Counted from the stretch's first letter, positions 7,442-16,503 are shown. The stretch: DNA of 64,000 nucleotides from UBA3775 sp964584255 (GCA_964584255.1 CAZOZM010000009.1:1-64000), one strand, 5' to 3'. Numbers and translations: made by a program. The notes: a model not told the origin generated them from the sequence alone.

Positions 7442-8040
7442 TATTTCTCCACCCTAAATGTTTTTACAATGCTTCTTACGCAGCTGTACAGATACGGTTT
7501 ATAGGTTTCAAGGTCTACCGGGTCCTTATCCAAAATGATGGTGTGACAGGTGCTTCCGACAAGTTCAACAACCGTATAGAGCATTAAATCCGGGCGCACC
7601 CACTCCGAACCGTCATCGATGAGTTCATAAAAGACGGACTCAATATTGATTTCGGAATCATCTCTGGTAAGAGCTCTTCGATAAAGACCATAATTGAGGT
7701 TTTTGTTAATGAACTTAGGGAGTTTCTCATCAAGAGTAAGCTGTTCCAGAAGGTCATCGGCAATAACGACAAACTTGTCATCCACGCTTAAGGCATCCTT
7801 ATGATTGGCAAGGTCATTCAGTGCGTGGGTGAGAAGTTCACCGGCTTTTTGTGCAATCAGTTTTTCAATAAGTTCATCCTTGTCACGAAAATAAGAATAG
7901 AAAGTTCCTTTACCGACACCGGCATGATTAGCTATTTCGGAAATGGTGGTGGAACTGATACCATTGTTCATAAATAAAGAAAATGCGTGCTCCAGAAGCG
8001 CGCTTTTTTTTTGTCTTTTGTTCTCTTCAGCCTTACCCAT
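7441..8040 (-). CDS. TetR/AcrR-family transcriptional repressor
   Basis: This 199-aa protein has a TetR helix-turn-helix at residues ~10-55 (SLFMNNGISSTTISEIANHAGVGKGTFYSYF, quoted in part: TTISEIANHAGVGKGTFYS), followed by the usual KDELIEKL helix and a helical ligand-binding domain. It is the only clear - strand gene in the window and diverges from the MMPL transporter gene. Three TGACCnnnGGTCA palindromes between the two genes are the likely operators, so it probably represses the transporter operon and perhaps itself. The inducer is unknown. A 43-bp duplication lies just upstream of its start and a 12-bp array begins at its stop. Confidence 0.92.
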   Translation of the reverse strand: MGKAEENKRQKKSALLEHAFSLFMNNGISSTTISEIANHAGVGKGTFYSYFRDKDELIEKLIAQKAGELLTHALNDLANHKDALSVDDKFVVIADDLLEQLTLDEKLPKFINKNLNYGLYRRALTRDDSEINIESVFYELIDDGSEWVRPDLMLYTVVELVGSTCHTIILDKDPVDLETYKPYLYSCVRSIVKTFRVEK

Positions 8041-8061
8041 ACAAACCTCTTTTTCTATATC

Positions 8062-8161
8062 TCAACCCATGGCAGCGAACCGCGGAGCTGTAATCAAAAG
8101 TCATTCAACCCACGGCAGCGAACCGCAGAGCAGTAGTAAAAAGTTACTCATCTCACATCAG
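8062..8161. repeat. 43-bp tandem duplication upstream of tetR
   Basis: TCAACCCAnGGCAGCGAACC occurs at 8062 and 8105, a 43-bp period, and a weaker third copy starts at 8148 (TCATCTCACATCAG). It lies in the 5' leader of the tetR gene, between that gene and the operators. No function is evident. Confidence 0.7.
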
Positions 8162-8227
8162 ATATCTTTCCGGAGATGACTTACATTAAGAGAATAGCAC
8201 ATCAAACCGAAAAAATCTATAAAAAAC

Positions 8228-8307
8228 TGACCAAAGGTCAAAAAAGATATTGACCATCGGTCGAAAATCTGATATATTGCCCATTGTAAAAAAATGACCA
8301 ACGGTCA
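8228..8307. promoter_or_regulatory. Three TetR-type operators in the divergent intergenic region
   Basis: Three 13-bp inverted repeats fit TGACCnnnGGTCA: 8228-8240 (centre AAA), 8251-8263 (centre TCG... with last base G) and 8295-8307 (centre AAC). Centre spacings are 23 and 44 bp. The second overlaps the -35 of the forward promoter and the third lies downstream of its -10, an arrangement expected for repression. Confidence 0.85.
8250..8278 (+). promoter_or_regulatory. Promoter of the MMPL-lipoprotein operon
   Basis: TTGACC (8250-8255), 17 bp, TATATT (8273-8278). The -35 is part of the second operator, so repressor binding would block RNA polymerase. Confidence 0.75.
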
Positions 8308-8327
8308 AAAAATGAGGTAAATAAACA

Positions 8328-10424
8328 ATGAAAAAGTTTTCAAACGCAATCGTTAAAAGCAGGGTATTTATCCTGGTACTAAGCGTGCTGCTCCTGATTC
8401 CGGCAGCATTCGGCTTCATCAGTACAAGGATAAACTATGATATTCTGTACTACCTGCCAAAAGACATTGAAACGATGGAAGGACAGGACATTCTTCTTGA
8501 TGAATTCGGAAAAGGCGCATACGGAATGTTCATCTGCAACGGCATGAACACCGTTGACGTTCAGAAAATGGCCGCTAAAGTTGAGAACATCGATCACGTT
8601 GCCGATGTAATCTGCTTCGATTCACTTACGGACGGTCAGCTCCCGGCAGACATGCTTCCGGAAAAGGTTAAGGAAATCTTCTATTCCGGTGACGGCGAAG
8701 GAACGCTGATGTTCATCTTCTTCGACACGACCACCTCGGCAGACGAAACAATGGAAGCCGTTGAAGAAATAAGAGACGTGGCAGGAGAACAGTGCTTCCT
8801 CTCAAGCATGGCGGCAACGGCAACAGACACAAAAAATCTCGTCGAGAGTGAGATGTTCATATATACGGCAATCGCTGCAATCCTCACACTCATCGTCCTT
8901 CTCCTTACAACCGATTCCTTCCTCATCCCGGTACTCTTCCTGACGAGCATAGGAATGGCAATTGTATTTAACCTCGGAACCAACTTCATACAGGGTGAAA
9001 TATCCTATATTACAATGGCTCTCGTGGCGATTCTTCAGCTGGGTGTAACGATGGACTACTCAATATTCCTCTATCACAGTTACCTCGAAGAATCCGAAAA
9101 GATAAATGACCCAAAAGAAGCGATGGCAAATGCAATTGCGGCAACCATATCTTCGGTTACGGGATCATCCCTCACCACGATTGCTGGATTCCTGGCAATG
9201 TGTTTTATGACATTTACGCTTGGACTCGACATGGGCATAGTAATGGCAAAGGGTGTTCTTCTCGGCGTAATATGCTGCGTAACGGTTCTTCCGTCACTCA
9301 TACTCGTATTTGACAAAGCGGTAAAAAAGACCAGACACAAACCGCTTGAGATAAAAGGCAGGTTTATATCAAAAGTGATAACAAAGCATTACATTCCGGT
9401 AATTATCATCGTGGCGATACTGATTTTTCCGGCAGTATACGGAAATAGTCATGTAAACGTCTACTACAAACTCGATAAGAGCATTCCTTCCTACATGCCC
9501 TCGAGCGAGGCACAAACGGAACTCACGGAAAACTACAATCTCAACTCAGTATCAATGATACTGCTCGACTCCGACACCACCTCGAAAACAGTTAAGGAAA
9601 TGCTTGAGGAAATCAATGAAGTTGAAGTCGTGGGCTTCGCACTCGGACTCGACTCAGTTACCGGCGCACTCCTGCCGGAAAAATTCATACCGGATGACCT
9701 GAAAGCATCTCTTGAATCCGAGAACCATAAACTGCTTCTCGTTTCATCGGAATATGAAGTCGCAACGGATGAAATCAACGAACAGTGCGGAATTATATCG
9801 GAGATAATCAAGAAGTATGACGAAAACGGAATGCTTATCGGTGAAGCACCGGCAACAAAAGACCTTGTGGAAATAACCGACAAGGACTTCAATACCGTAA
9901 GCATCGTAAGTATCGGAGCAATATTCATACTTATCATGATCGTAATGAAATCCATAACACTGCCGGTTCTCCTCGTCGCCGTAATCGAACTCGCGATAAA
10001 CATAAACATGGCGATTTCATATTACATGGGCTCAACGCTTCCGTTTATCGCATCCGTATGTATCGGAACGATTCAGCTCGGAGCAACCGTTGACTATGCA
10101 ATACTTATGACAACGAGATACAAGAGGGAAAGAATCGCAGGTAAAAACAGAAAAGAAGCAGTGGAAATTGCACTTGGCACATCGGTACAGTCGGTTTTCA
10201 CGAGCGCACTGGGATTTTTCGCAGCCACGATAGGAGTTGCTTTATATTCGGACATCGACCTTATCGGTTCAATATGTATGCTTTTGGCAAGAGGAGCAAT
10301 CCTCAGCATGATAGTAGTAATTGCGGTACTTCCGGCACTGCTTATGCTGTTTGACGGAGTGATAATCCGCACGACAATGGGAATGAAATGCTGTATAGCA
10401 CAGGAGGAAAAAAATGAGAAATAA
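8328..10424 (+). CDS. MMPL/RND-superfamily transporter
   Basis: This 698-aa membrane protein has the RND/MMPL layout: a TM helix at residues ~12-32, a large extracytoplasmic loop, a five-helix bundle, and then the same pattern repeated (second N-terminal TM at ~355, loop, helices ~525-690). Each half carries the conserved Asp-Tyr pair of the proton relay: TMDYSIFLYHSY with D243 and ATVDYAILMTTRY with D589. The family exports lipids, peptides or drugs with the proton gradient. Its gene overlaps the downstream lipoprotein gene by 11 nt, so the two products probably act together. Expression is likely controlled by the divergent TetR. The substrate cannot be inferred. Confidence 0.92.
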   Translation: MKKFSNAIVKSRVFILVLSVLLLIPAAFGFISTRINYDILYYLPKDIETMEGQDILLDEFGKGAYGMFICNGMNTVDVQKMAAKVENIDHVADVICFDSLTDGQLPADMLPEKVKEIFYSGDGEGTLMFIFFDTTTSADETMEAVEEIRDVAGEQCFLSSMAATATDTKNLVESEMFIYTAIAAILTLIVLLLTTDSFLIPVLFLTSIGMAIVFNLGTNFIQGEISYITMALVAILQLGVTMDYSIFLYHSYLEESEKINDPKEAMANAIAATISSVTGSSLTTIAGFLAMCFMTFTLGLDMGIVMAKGVLLGVICCVTVLPSLILVFDKAVKKTRHKPLEIKGRFISKVITKHYIPVIIIVAILIFPAVYGNSHVNVYYKLDKSIPSYMPSSEAQTELTENYNLNSVSMILLDSDTTSKTVKEMLEEINEVEVVGFALGLDSVTGALLPEKFIPDDLKASLESENHKLLLVSSEYEVATDEINEQCGIISEIIKKYDENGMLIGEAPATKDLVEITDKDFNTVSIVSIGAIFILIMIVMKSITLPVLLVAVIELAININMAISYYMGSTLPFIASVCIGTIQLGATVDYAILMTTRYKRERIAGKNRKEAVEIALGTSVQSVFTSALGFFAATIGVALYSDIDLIGSICMLLARGAILSMIVVIAVLPALLMLFDGVIIRTTMGMKCCIAQEEKNEK

Positions 10425-12624
10425 AAAGAAGTTAATGGCAATGGGACTTGTGATGACACTTTCGGCAGGACTCTTTTCGGGATGTGCCGCAACAAATGAA
10501 GCAGAAGCGGCAGGAAGCGGAAAGGACAATGACGGGGACGAAACGAAAGAAAGTACGGTAACCCACAGTAAGGAAAGCGGAAAGACGGAGACGGTTTACG
10601 TCATAAAAGACGCTGACGGAAATACAAAAGAAAAAATAGTAAGCACATGGATCAAGAATGAAAAAGGAAGCAATATACTTACGGATGAAAGCAACCTTGA
10701 AAACATAGAGGTGGTGAAAGGCGAAGCGGCATATACAAAAGATGATGACGGAGAAATCATCTGGCAGACGGGCGGCTCGGACGTGTACTATCAGGGAACC
10801 TCAGAAAAAGAACTTCCGATTGACGTAAACGTAGAGTACAAACTTGACGGAAAAAAAGTGACGGCAGCTGAACTTGAGGGCGCAAGCGGATACCTCGAAA
10901 TGACCTTTACATATGAAAACAGAACCGGCAGGGAAATTGCGGACGAAGACGGAAATTATACGGCATATCAGCCATATGCGATGGTGTCCGGAACAATTTT
11001 TGACGGAAGTGAAGCGGTAAACGTAAATGTGACCGGAGGAACCTGTGTAAATGACGGTGAAAGAACAATAGTATTCGGCATGGCATTTCCGGGACTGTCA
11101 AAAAGCCTTGGACTTGATGAAATCGAGGGCGAAGACGGAGAAAGTCCTGATGGACTTATACCTGATAAGGTTGTGGTTGAAGCCGACGTGACAAATTTCA
11201 GCAAACCGATTACCGTAACGGCGGCAACGGGAGATGCACTTTCAAAACTTGATTTGTCGGAAATTGAATCAAAAGAAGACCTTGAAGAAAAACTCGGTGA
11301 ACTTACCGGAGGCATGGATGAAGCAGTAGCAGGAGCTGGCGCACTTTATGAGGGTCTCGGAAGCCTCAGTGAAGGTGGAAATGACCTTGATGAAGGAGCT
11401 GACAGGCTCAGCAGCGGAGCAGGAGAATTAAATAACGGAGCCGGAGCACTTGCCGCAGGAACGAAGAAAATAAAGGACGGAGCATATGCATTAAATGACG
11501 GAGCAAAGGAACTTAACGCAGGCGCAATAAGTCTTCAGGAGGGAATGGAACTTCTTGTTTCATCAAAAGGAGAACTGGTAAGCGGAGCGGCAGAGTTAAA
11601 CAGCGGAGCGAAGGAACTTTCGGAAGGACTTGCAAAGCTTGAATTGTACAATAAGAGCCTGAATGACGGAGCAAAGAAACTGGCAGACGGAGTGGCATTG
11701 CTCAACAGTACATTAAGCAGCAAAAAACTTGAAGAAAGCATGAAGACGCTCACAGACGGATCGGACAGTTATGCTGAATCCATCGGCTCGCTGGCAGATG
11801 GCATGGCAACGGTTACGGACGGATACTCCTGCGGAGAAGGAACGGAACTTAAAACGGCACTTGATTCCCTGGAAGCATATGCTGCCGCAATAAAGGACAG
11901 CGACCCACAGACGGCGGCAGGAATTCTGGCAGTGGTTAAGTCGTACAAAGAATTATATGCCTATACGGAGAGCTTCAGCGAAGCGGCAGGAGGACTAAGC
12001 AGTGCCTATGCGGGAATCGACGGCGGAATTGATGCCCTTGTGTCAAATGTAGGACAGCTCTCCGGCTCGGTCAAAGAAATTGAAGCCGGAGCAGACAGCC
12101 TGTGCGACGGAATCACCGAATACACAACAGGCGTATCGGGAGCATCTGACGGAGCCGATAAACTTTACGGTGGCACATCCTTACTTGGAAGTAAGATTCC
12201 GGCGCTTTCGGGAGGAATTGATGAGCTTTACGAAGGAAGCGGTGCTATTAAAGACGGAAGCAGTGCCCTTGAGGCAGGCGCCGGTGAGCTTAAATCCGGA
12301 GCGGATGAACTCTATTCGGGAGTTCTCGGACTGGCACAGGGAATTAAAGAACTGTATGACGGAACACTCGACTTAAAAGACGGAACCGGAGAACTTAAAG
12401 CCGGAGCAGAACAGCTTGTATCCGGAAGCCTTGAACTTAAGAACGGAATGGTAAAAATTAATGACGAAGGAATACGGAAAATTTCGGACGCAGTTCTCGA
12501 AAATCTTGACAAATACTATAACCGACTGGAAGTTTTGAAGGAACTTACTGAGGAAAACGGATCATACAGCGGCTGCAGTGAAGAAATGGACTGCACAAGC
12601 GTATACATTTTTAAAACTGAATAG
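10414..12624 (+). CDS. Lipoprotein with long YhgE/Pip-like LxxGA repeats
   Basis: This 736-aa protein starts with a lipoprotein signal (MALGL-type hydrophobic core ending LFSGC, lipobox Cys at ~24). The N-terminal third is a polar globular region. Residues ~320-700 are dominated by a heptad-like repeat of the type LxxGAxxLxxG (LNNGAGALAAGTKKIKDGA, LKDGTGELKAGAEQL). Such repeats occur in the extracellular parts of YhgE/Pip and related proteins and form long helical rods. Unlike YhgE it has no C-terminal membrane helices, so it would be anchored only by lipid. The start ATG at 10414 follows AGGAGG and overlaps the transporter gene. It probably forms an extracytoplasmic partner of the MMPL transporter. 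The name is descriptive; function is inferred from context. Confidence 0.85.
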   Translation: MRNKKKLMAMGLVMTLSAGLFSGCAATNEAEAAGSGKDNDGDETKESTVTHSKESGKTETVYVIKDADGNTKEKIVSTWIKNEKGSNILTDESNLENIEVVKGEAAYTKDDDGEIIWQTGGSDVYYQGTSEKELPIDVNVEYKLDGKKVTAAELEGASGYLEMTFTYENRTGREIADEDGNYTAYQPYAMVSGTIFDGSEAVNVNVTGGTCVNDGERTIVFGMAFPGLSKSLGLDEIEGEDGESPDGLIPDKVVVEADVTNFSKPITVTAATGDALSKLDLSEIESKEDLEEKLGELTGGMDEAVAGAGALYEGLGSLSEGGNDLDEGADRLSSGAGELNNGAGALAAGTKKIKDGAYALNDGAKELNAGAISLQEGMELLVSSKGELVSGAAELNSGAKELSEGLAKLELYNKSLNDGAKKLADGVALLNSTLSSKKLEESMKTLTDGSDSYAESIGSLADGMATVTDGYSCGEGTELKTALDSLEAYAAAIKDSDPQTAAGILAVVKSYKELYAYTESFSEAAGGLSSAYAGIDGGIDALVSNVGQLSGSVKEIEAGADSLCDGITEYTTGVSGASDGADKLYGGTSLLGSKIPALSGGIDELYEGSGAIKDGSSALEAGAGELKSGADELYSGVLGLAQGIKELYDGTLDLKDGTGELKAGAEQLVSGSLELKNGMVKINDEGIRKISDAVLENLDKYYNRLEVLKELTEENGSYSGCSEEMDCTSVYIFKTE

Positions 12625-12648
12625 AAAAAAGCAGATGTAATTAAAACA

Positions 12649-12691
12649 AGGCACCAAATGACCCTACAAATCATTTGGTGCCTGTTTGTTT
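12649..12691 (+). terminator. Strong terminator after the MMPL operon
   Basis: A perfect 13-bp stem (AGGCACCAAATGA / TCATTTGGTGCCT) with a 9-nt loop is followed by GTTTGTTT. Confidence 0.85.
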
Positions 12692-12768
12692 CTGAAAGTA
12701 TGGCTTCATACAATTCCGGAAACCGTTTTTTACACAAAGGCAATATCAAAGACTTGGAGATTGTTTTG

Positions 12769-12798
12769 ACACTCCCATACCTAAAGGCAAGGGAGTGT
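12769..12798. repeat. Possible decayed IS200/IS605-type end hairpin
   Basis: ACACTCCC (12769-12776) pairs with GGGAGTGT (12791-12798), and the loop retains ACCTAAAGG. From memory this resembles the ends of IS200/IS605-type elements, in which a longer version of this hairpin is common. No transposase remains nearby. Assignment is tentative. Confidence 0.3.
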
Positions 12799-12812
12799 TA
12801 CACACAGGGTAG

Positions 12813-12841
12813 TTCACAAATTAAAATCTCTCTGCTATAAT
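12813..12841 (+). promoter_or_regulatory. Promoter of hisB
   Basis: TTCACA (12813-12818), 17 bp, TATAAT (12836-12841). Transcription would begin near 12848, which excludes the in-frame ATG at 12840 as start codon and supports 12891. Confidence 0.8.
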
Positions 12842-12890
12842 GAAAGACAAAATCGGCATTCGGAGTAATGCCATGACGGAGGGAAGCCTT

Positions 12891-13484
12891 ATGGACTCAA
12901 GAACAGCAACAGTAGAAAGAAATACAAGTGAAACAAAAATCAAAGCAACAATCAATCTTGACGGCAGCGGAAAAGCCGAAATAGATACAAAAATACCATT
13001 TTTTGATCACATGCTTAACGGCTTTGCAAAGCACGGTATGTTCGACCTTACATTAAAGTGCGACGGAGACACGGAAGTGGACTCACATCATACAATAGAA
13101 GACTGCGGAATCGTACTTGGACAGGCAATAGCGAAAGCAGTGGGGGAAAAAAAGGCGATTAAGAGATTCGGCTATTTTATACTCCCTATGGACGAGACAC
13201 TCATGCTCTCGGCAGTCGATATATCGGGAAGACCTTTCCTCTCCTACGACATCGACTTTACAGTACCAAAAATCGGAGACATGGATACGGAAATGGTGCG
13301 CGAGTTTTTCTACGCCGTATCCTACTCCTCAATGATAAATCTCCATCTTAAGAAAATAAGCGGAAGCAACAACCACCACATGGCGGAAGCGGCATTCAAA
13401 GCGTTCGGAAAAGCACTCGACATGGCGACAATGAAAGAGGAACGCCTCGGCGACAACGTCTGGTCAACCAAGGGAGTTTTATAA
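12891..13484 (+). CDS. hisB: Imidazoleglycerol-phosphate dehydratase
   Basis: HisB catalyses the sixth step of histidine synthesis, dehydrating imidazole-glycerol phosphate. The 197-aa product has the usual monofunctional length. It shows the start RTATVERNTSETKI, FFDHMLNGFAKHG, the metal-binding DSHHTIEDCGIVLGQA and the duplicated motif SGSNNHHMAEAAFKAFGKAL; these paired HHxxE segments bind two manganese ions. ATG 12891 has GGAGGG seven bases upstream and lies downstream of the predicted transcription start. No other his gene is adjacent: the next gene, 1 bp later, is a glycosyltransferase, so this is a stand-alone hisB or the operon has been rearranged. Confidence 0.95.
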   Translation: MDSRTATVERNTSETKIKATINLDGSGKAEIDTKIPFFDHMLNGFAKHGMFDLTLKCDGDTEVDSHHTIEDCGIVLGQAIAKAVGEKKAIKRFGYFILPMDETLMLSAVDISGRPFLSYDIDFTVPKIGDMDTEMVREFFYAVSYSSMINLHLKKISGSNNHHMAEAAFKAFGKALDMATMKEERLGDNVWSTKGVL

Positions 13485-13485
13485 A

Positions 13486-15321
13486 GTGAAAAAAGAACGG
13501 ATTTATAAGGCTACGGTCCTCATCATAACGGTGCTTGCACTCGCATTTACCGTCTATACCTATGTATATGAAAAAACAGGAGGATACCTGGATGAAATCT
13601 GGTCATACGGACTCGCAAACAGCCATTACAGACCGCATATTTTCCTGGATGAAATCACCGGTGATTATACTGTCAACAATTCCTGGATTACGGGAAATGA
13701 GCTTTGGGAATACATAACGGTGCAGGAAGATGAAAGATTTGATTACAAAAGTACGGTCTACAATCTGGCGCATGATTCACATCCGCCGCTCTACTTCCTG
13801 ATACTTCATACAATCTGTTCTTTCTTTCCGGAAAGTTACAGCAGATACTATGCGTTTTCAATCAATATAGTAAGCTTTCTTGTTGCGGCATACTTCCTTT
13901 TCAGGCTAAGCGACAGACTGTTGAAAAACAGAACGCTGACGGCAGCGGTGCAGGCGGCTTACTTCTTCAGCGCGGCCGGAGTAAGCACGTTTATATTCTG
14001 CAGACAGTATGCCTTCGTAACGGCAATAACGCTTGCCTTTGTATACTATTCACTGAAAATGCTTGAAAGCAGCGGAAAAAAGCAGTTTGTAAAGAATGCG
14101 GTAATAACCGTAATTCTTTCGTTTCTGGGCTGTCAGACAATATATCTTTTCCTGGTGTTCGCCTTTGTATTTGCGTGTTTTACCTGCATATGGCTTTTGA
14201 GAAACAGGAAAATAAAAAGAATGTCTGCATACGGAGCAGGAATGCTTGCCGGAGCGCTGAGTGTGGTACTTTCACCGGGCGTGAGGTATGCAATCGGTAC
14301 AAGGGTGGGGAACGAAGCGGACGGATCGGAAACGGTGTCAGCGGCGAAAGGAAATCTGCTTATGCCGGAGAAGTTTGCCGATAAACTCACCACCTGCCTC
14401 GAAGCATTAACAAAGGACGTTATGGGGCTTGAAATGCCGGACGACCTCTTGTATACGGCAAGATTCCTTACTGCTACGATGGGACTTTTGCTGGCGGTAA
14501 TGCTTCCTGTTATCATTCTGACGGTAAGAAAAAAAAGAAAACAGATAAAAGCCTCGGTGGTGAAGGCGTTCGGAAGCATTAAAGAAAAGAAAATGCACTG
14601 TTCGAAGCCGGAAACGCTCGTTATACTTGCAATGGCAGTGGAAATCCCGGTGATGGCATATGCGGTTCTGATTACCACCCAGAATAATGAAATGGGCAGC
14701 TATACGGACAGATACCTGTTTAACGTAATGCCTTTGTTTATACTGCTTCTCGCACTGATTTTGCTTAAACTGATACAGTGTATTGTCAGAGTAGTAAAAA
14801 AGGCGGAAGAAAGACTGGAAAAATCCGCAGAATCGAAAGAAATGCACGGATACGGCATTGCAGCAGGAATCCTTGCTTCTGTAGTACTTCTGGCATTCGG
14901 AATTAAAAGTGCGCTGCCGGAAAATCAATATACTTTCCCGAGGGTTGAAAACGAAGAGAGAATGGAAGAACTTGTAAAAGGCAAGGATTGTGTGCTTGCA
15001 CTGAGCAGTATATGGCATCTTACATGTTATTCTGACATACTTTGCGAAGCGGACGATATTTTCGTTACGACCTCCGAGGAATTTAGAGCCGGTGAATTGG
15101 GAAGTACAAGCGTGCCGGAGGACGAGTTCTATCTTATAGTAGATGTGTCAAGATTTGAAATTATGGAATCCCTTAAAAACGGAAAAGAAGAGCAAAAGAG
15201 GGAAGATATCGAACCGTATTTTATGGAGCAGGCAGAAAAGCTGTATAAAAACCGAAGGATTGAATTCGTTATGCAGGATGAAATATTTACAAGAAATGTC
15301 TACATATACCATGTAAAGTAA
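13486..15321 (+). CDS. Membrane glycosyltransferase, GT39/ArnT-like (GT-C fold)
   Basis: This 611-aa polytopic protein begins with a TM helix (residues ~9-25) followed by an extracytoplasmic loop with the acidic motif YLDEIWSYGL. Further on, HDSHPPLYFLIL is the second typical motif of polyprenyl-phosphate-sugar-dependent GT-C enzymes (PMT_2 / GT39). About ten more TM helices follow (~115-250, 330-350, 380-440, 455-475) and a C-terminal extracytoplasmic domain ends the protein. It probably transfers a sugar from a lipid carrier to a cell-surface molecule. GTG 13486 lies 1 bp after the hisB stop and uses GGAG inside the hisB end, so it is translationally linked to hisB. Donor and acceptor are unknown. 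Confidence 0.8.
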   Translation: MKKERIYKATVLIITVLALAFTVYTYVYEKTGGYLDEIWSYGLANSHYRPHIFLDEITGDYTVNNSWITGNELWEYITVQEDERFDYKSTVYNLAHDSHPPLYFLILHTICSFFPESYSRYYAFSINIVSFLVAAYFLFRLSDRLLKNRTLTAAVQAAYFFSAAGVSTFIFCRQYAFVTAITLAFVYYSLKMLESSGKKQFVKNAVITVILSFLGCQTIYLFLVFAFVFACFTCIWLLRNRKIKRMSAYGAGMLAGALSVVLSPGVRYAIGTRVGNEADGSETVSAAKGNLLMPEKFADKLTTCLEALTKDVMGLEMPDDLLYTARFLTATMGLLLAVMLPVIILTVRKKRKQIKASVVKAFGSIKEKKMHCSKPETLVILAMAVEIPVMAYAVLITTQNNEMGSYTDRYLFNVMPLFILLLALILLKLIQCIVRVVKKAEERLEKSAESKEMHGYGIAAGILASVVLLAFGIKSALPENQYTFPRVENEERMEELVKGKDCVLALSSIWHLTCYSDILCEADDIFVTTSEEFRAGELGSTSVPEDEFYLIVDVSRFEIMESLKNGKEEQKREDIEPYFMEQAEKLYKNRRIEFVMQDEIFTRNVYIYHVK

Positions 15322-15360
15322 GAGGCGGTAAAGCCCGGAAGTGACTGCGAAAGGAAGATT

Positions 15361-16164
15361 ATGAAAAGAAAATTCACCCACACCTTTGCAGTTTGTGCAT
15401 ACGGAGTTTCTCCGTATCTTGACAACTGCGTTAAAACGCTTACGGAACAGAAGATAAAGAGCAGGATAATAATATGCACCTCAACACCGGGAGAAAACAT
15501 AACCCGTGTTGCGGAAAAATACAACGTGCCCGTATATGTCAGAAAAGGAAAAAGTGACATAAGGGACGACTGGAACTTTGCATACAACTGTGCGGAAACC
15601 GATTTTGTTACCCTTGCACATCAGGATGACGAATATCGTCCCGGATACACGAAGGCACTTTTTCAGAAATTGCAGAGGCTTGCCGAACCGGAAAAGGTCA
15701 GCATCTTTTTTACGGACTATCGTCCGATTGATGCCGACGGCAGACCGGTCAGGGACAGAAACAGCAGAATACGGAGATTAATCCGTCTGCCGTTGAAATC
15801 GGAAAGACTTGCCGGATGCAAAAGCGTGAGAAAAATGGTTCTGAGTCTCGGAAATACCATATGCTGTCCGGCAGTAACGTACAACCGGGCGGCGCTTGGA
15901 AAAAATATTTTCCGGTCGGAGCTCAAATTTAACATAGACTGGGATACCTTCCTTATGCTTGCCGGAAAAGATGGCACTTTTGCATATACAGACTCACCGC
16001 TCATGCATTACCGGATACATAAGGGTGCGACAACGAGAGAATTCATCGATAACAGCGGCAGATACCGGGAGGATCTGGCAATGTTTGAAAAATTCTGGCC
16101 GAAACCGGTGGCAAAGTTTATAATGCGGTTCTATACAAAGGCATATGAAGTATATAAGGCATGA
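15361..16164 (+). CDS. Family 2 glycosyltransferase
   Basis: This 267-aa cytoplasmic or peripheral GT-A enzyme starts FTHTFAVCAYGVSPYLDNCV, the nucleotide-sugar binding strand of family 2. The variant DXD motif is AHQDDEY at residues ~86-92, and the acceptor-side segment FNIDWDTFLML and LMHYRIHKGATT lie near residues 190 and 217. It has no membrane helices. It lies 39 bp downstream of the GT39-like gene with GGAAG upstream of its ATG, so the pair probably build one surface glycan. A strong hairpin terminator follows. The sugar is not predictable. Confidence 0.85.
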   Translation: MKRKFTHTFAVCAYGVSPYLDNCVKTLTEQKIKSRIIICTSTPGENITRVAEKYNVPVYVRKGKSDIRDDWNFAYNCAETDFVTLAHQDDEYRPGYTKALFQKLQRLAEPEKVSIFFTDYRPIDADGRPVRDRNSRIRRLIRLPLKSERLAGCKSVRKMVLSLGNTICCPAVTYNRAALGKNIFRSELKFNIDWDTFLMLAGKDGTFAYTDSPLMHYRIHKGATTREFIDNSGRYREDLAMFEKFWPKPVAKFIMRFYTKAYEVYKA

Positions 16165-16212
16165 AAAAGTACGAAATACGAAAAAAGTTTACATTTCGTT
16201 CATAATTTGTTC

Positions 16213-16252
16213 AAATTTGGTGACGTAATACACGTCACCAAATTTTATCTTT
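16213..16252. terminator. Terminator between the glycosyltransferases and the pilus operon
   Basis: A perfect 14-bp stem (AAATTTGGTGACGT / ACGTCACCAAATTT) with a 5-nt loop is flanked by A and T runs, so it may work in both directions. Confidence 0.75.
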
Positions 16253-16503
16253 ACAAAAAAAGTCAACATAATGTATTATATCGAATAAATAATAAGGGTA
16301 GGGAGAAAACAAATTAGTGTTTTAAGGACATTACCTCCACAATATGTGGTGAAAACTGTTGATTGTGAACAAAAAATGTTCGGAAATTGAGTTTTTTTAG
16401 GTAAAAATATTGTAAAATGCTTTTGTTTGTGCTATCCTAGGTACAATTTAAGGAGAAATAATGAAGCCCTCGACATGGAAGAGGGAGAAGTTGGGAGGAG
16501 TTT
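16253..16503 (+). promoter_or_regulatory. Pilus operon promoter region (extended -10 at 16430-16438)
   Basis: TTGTAA (16410-16415), 17 bp, TATCCT (16433-16438) preceded by TGC, an extended -10. The remaining upstream DNA is AT-rich with one small palindrome (CCACAATATGTGG, ~16335). Downstream, AAGGAG precedes an ATG at 16461 that opens a 42-codon frame overlapping pilB out of phase. I do not see a c-di-GMP riboswitch core. Confidence 0.55.

Noticed and set aside
7364..7504. 47-codon Asn/Gly-rich frame crossing the tetR 3' end
   Set aside because: It is produced by the 12-bp repeat and antisense tetR sequence and lacks a ribosome binding site.
10907..12512. Antisense frames in the lipoprotein gene
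   Set aside because: They are by-products of its repetitive, Gly/Ala/Leu-rich coding sequence.
12840..12890. Earlier start codon for hisB
   Set aside because: It overlaps the -10 of the promoter and lies before the expected transcription start; ATG 12891 has GGAGGG and the family N-terminus.
16253..16503. c-di-GMP riboswitch before the pilus operon
   Set aside because: Known in some clostridial pilus operons, but I could not find the conserved core sequences or helices here.
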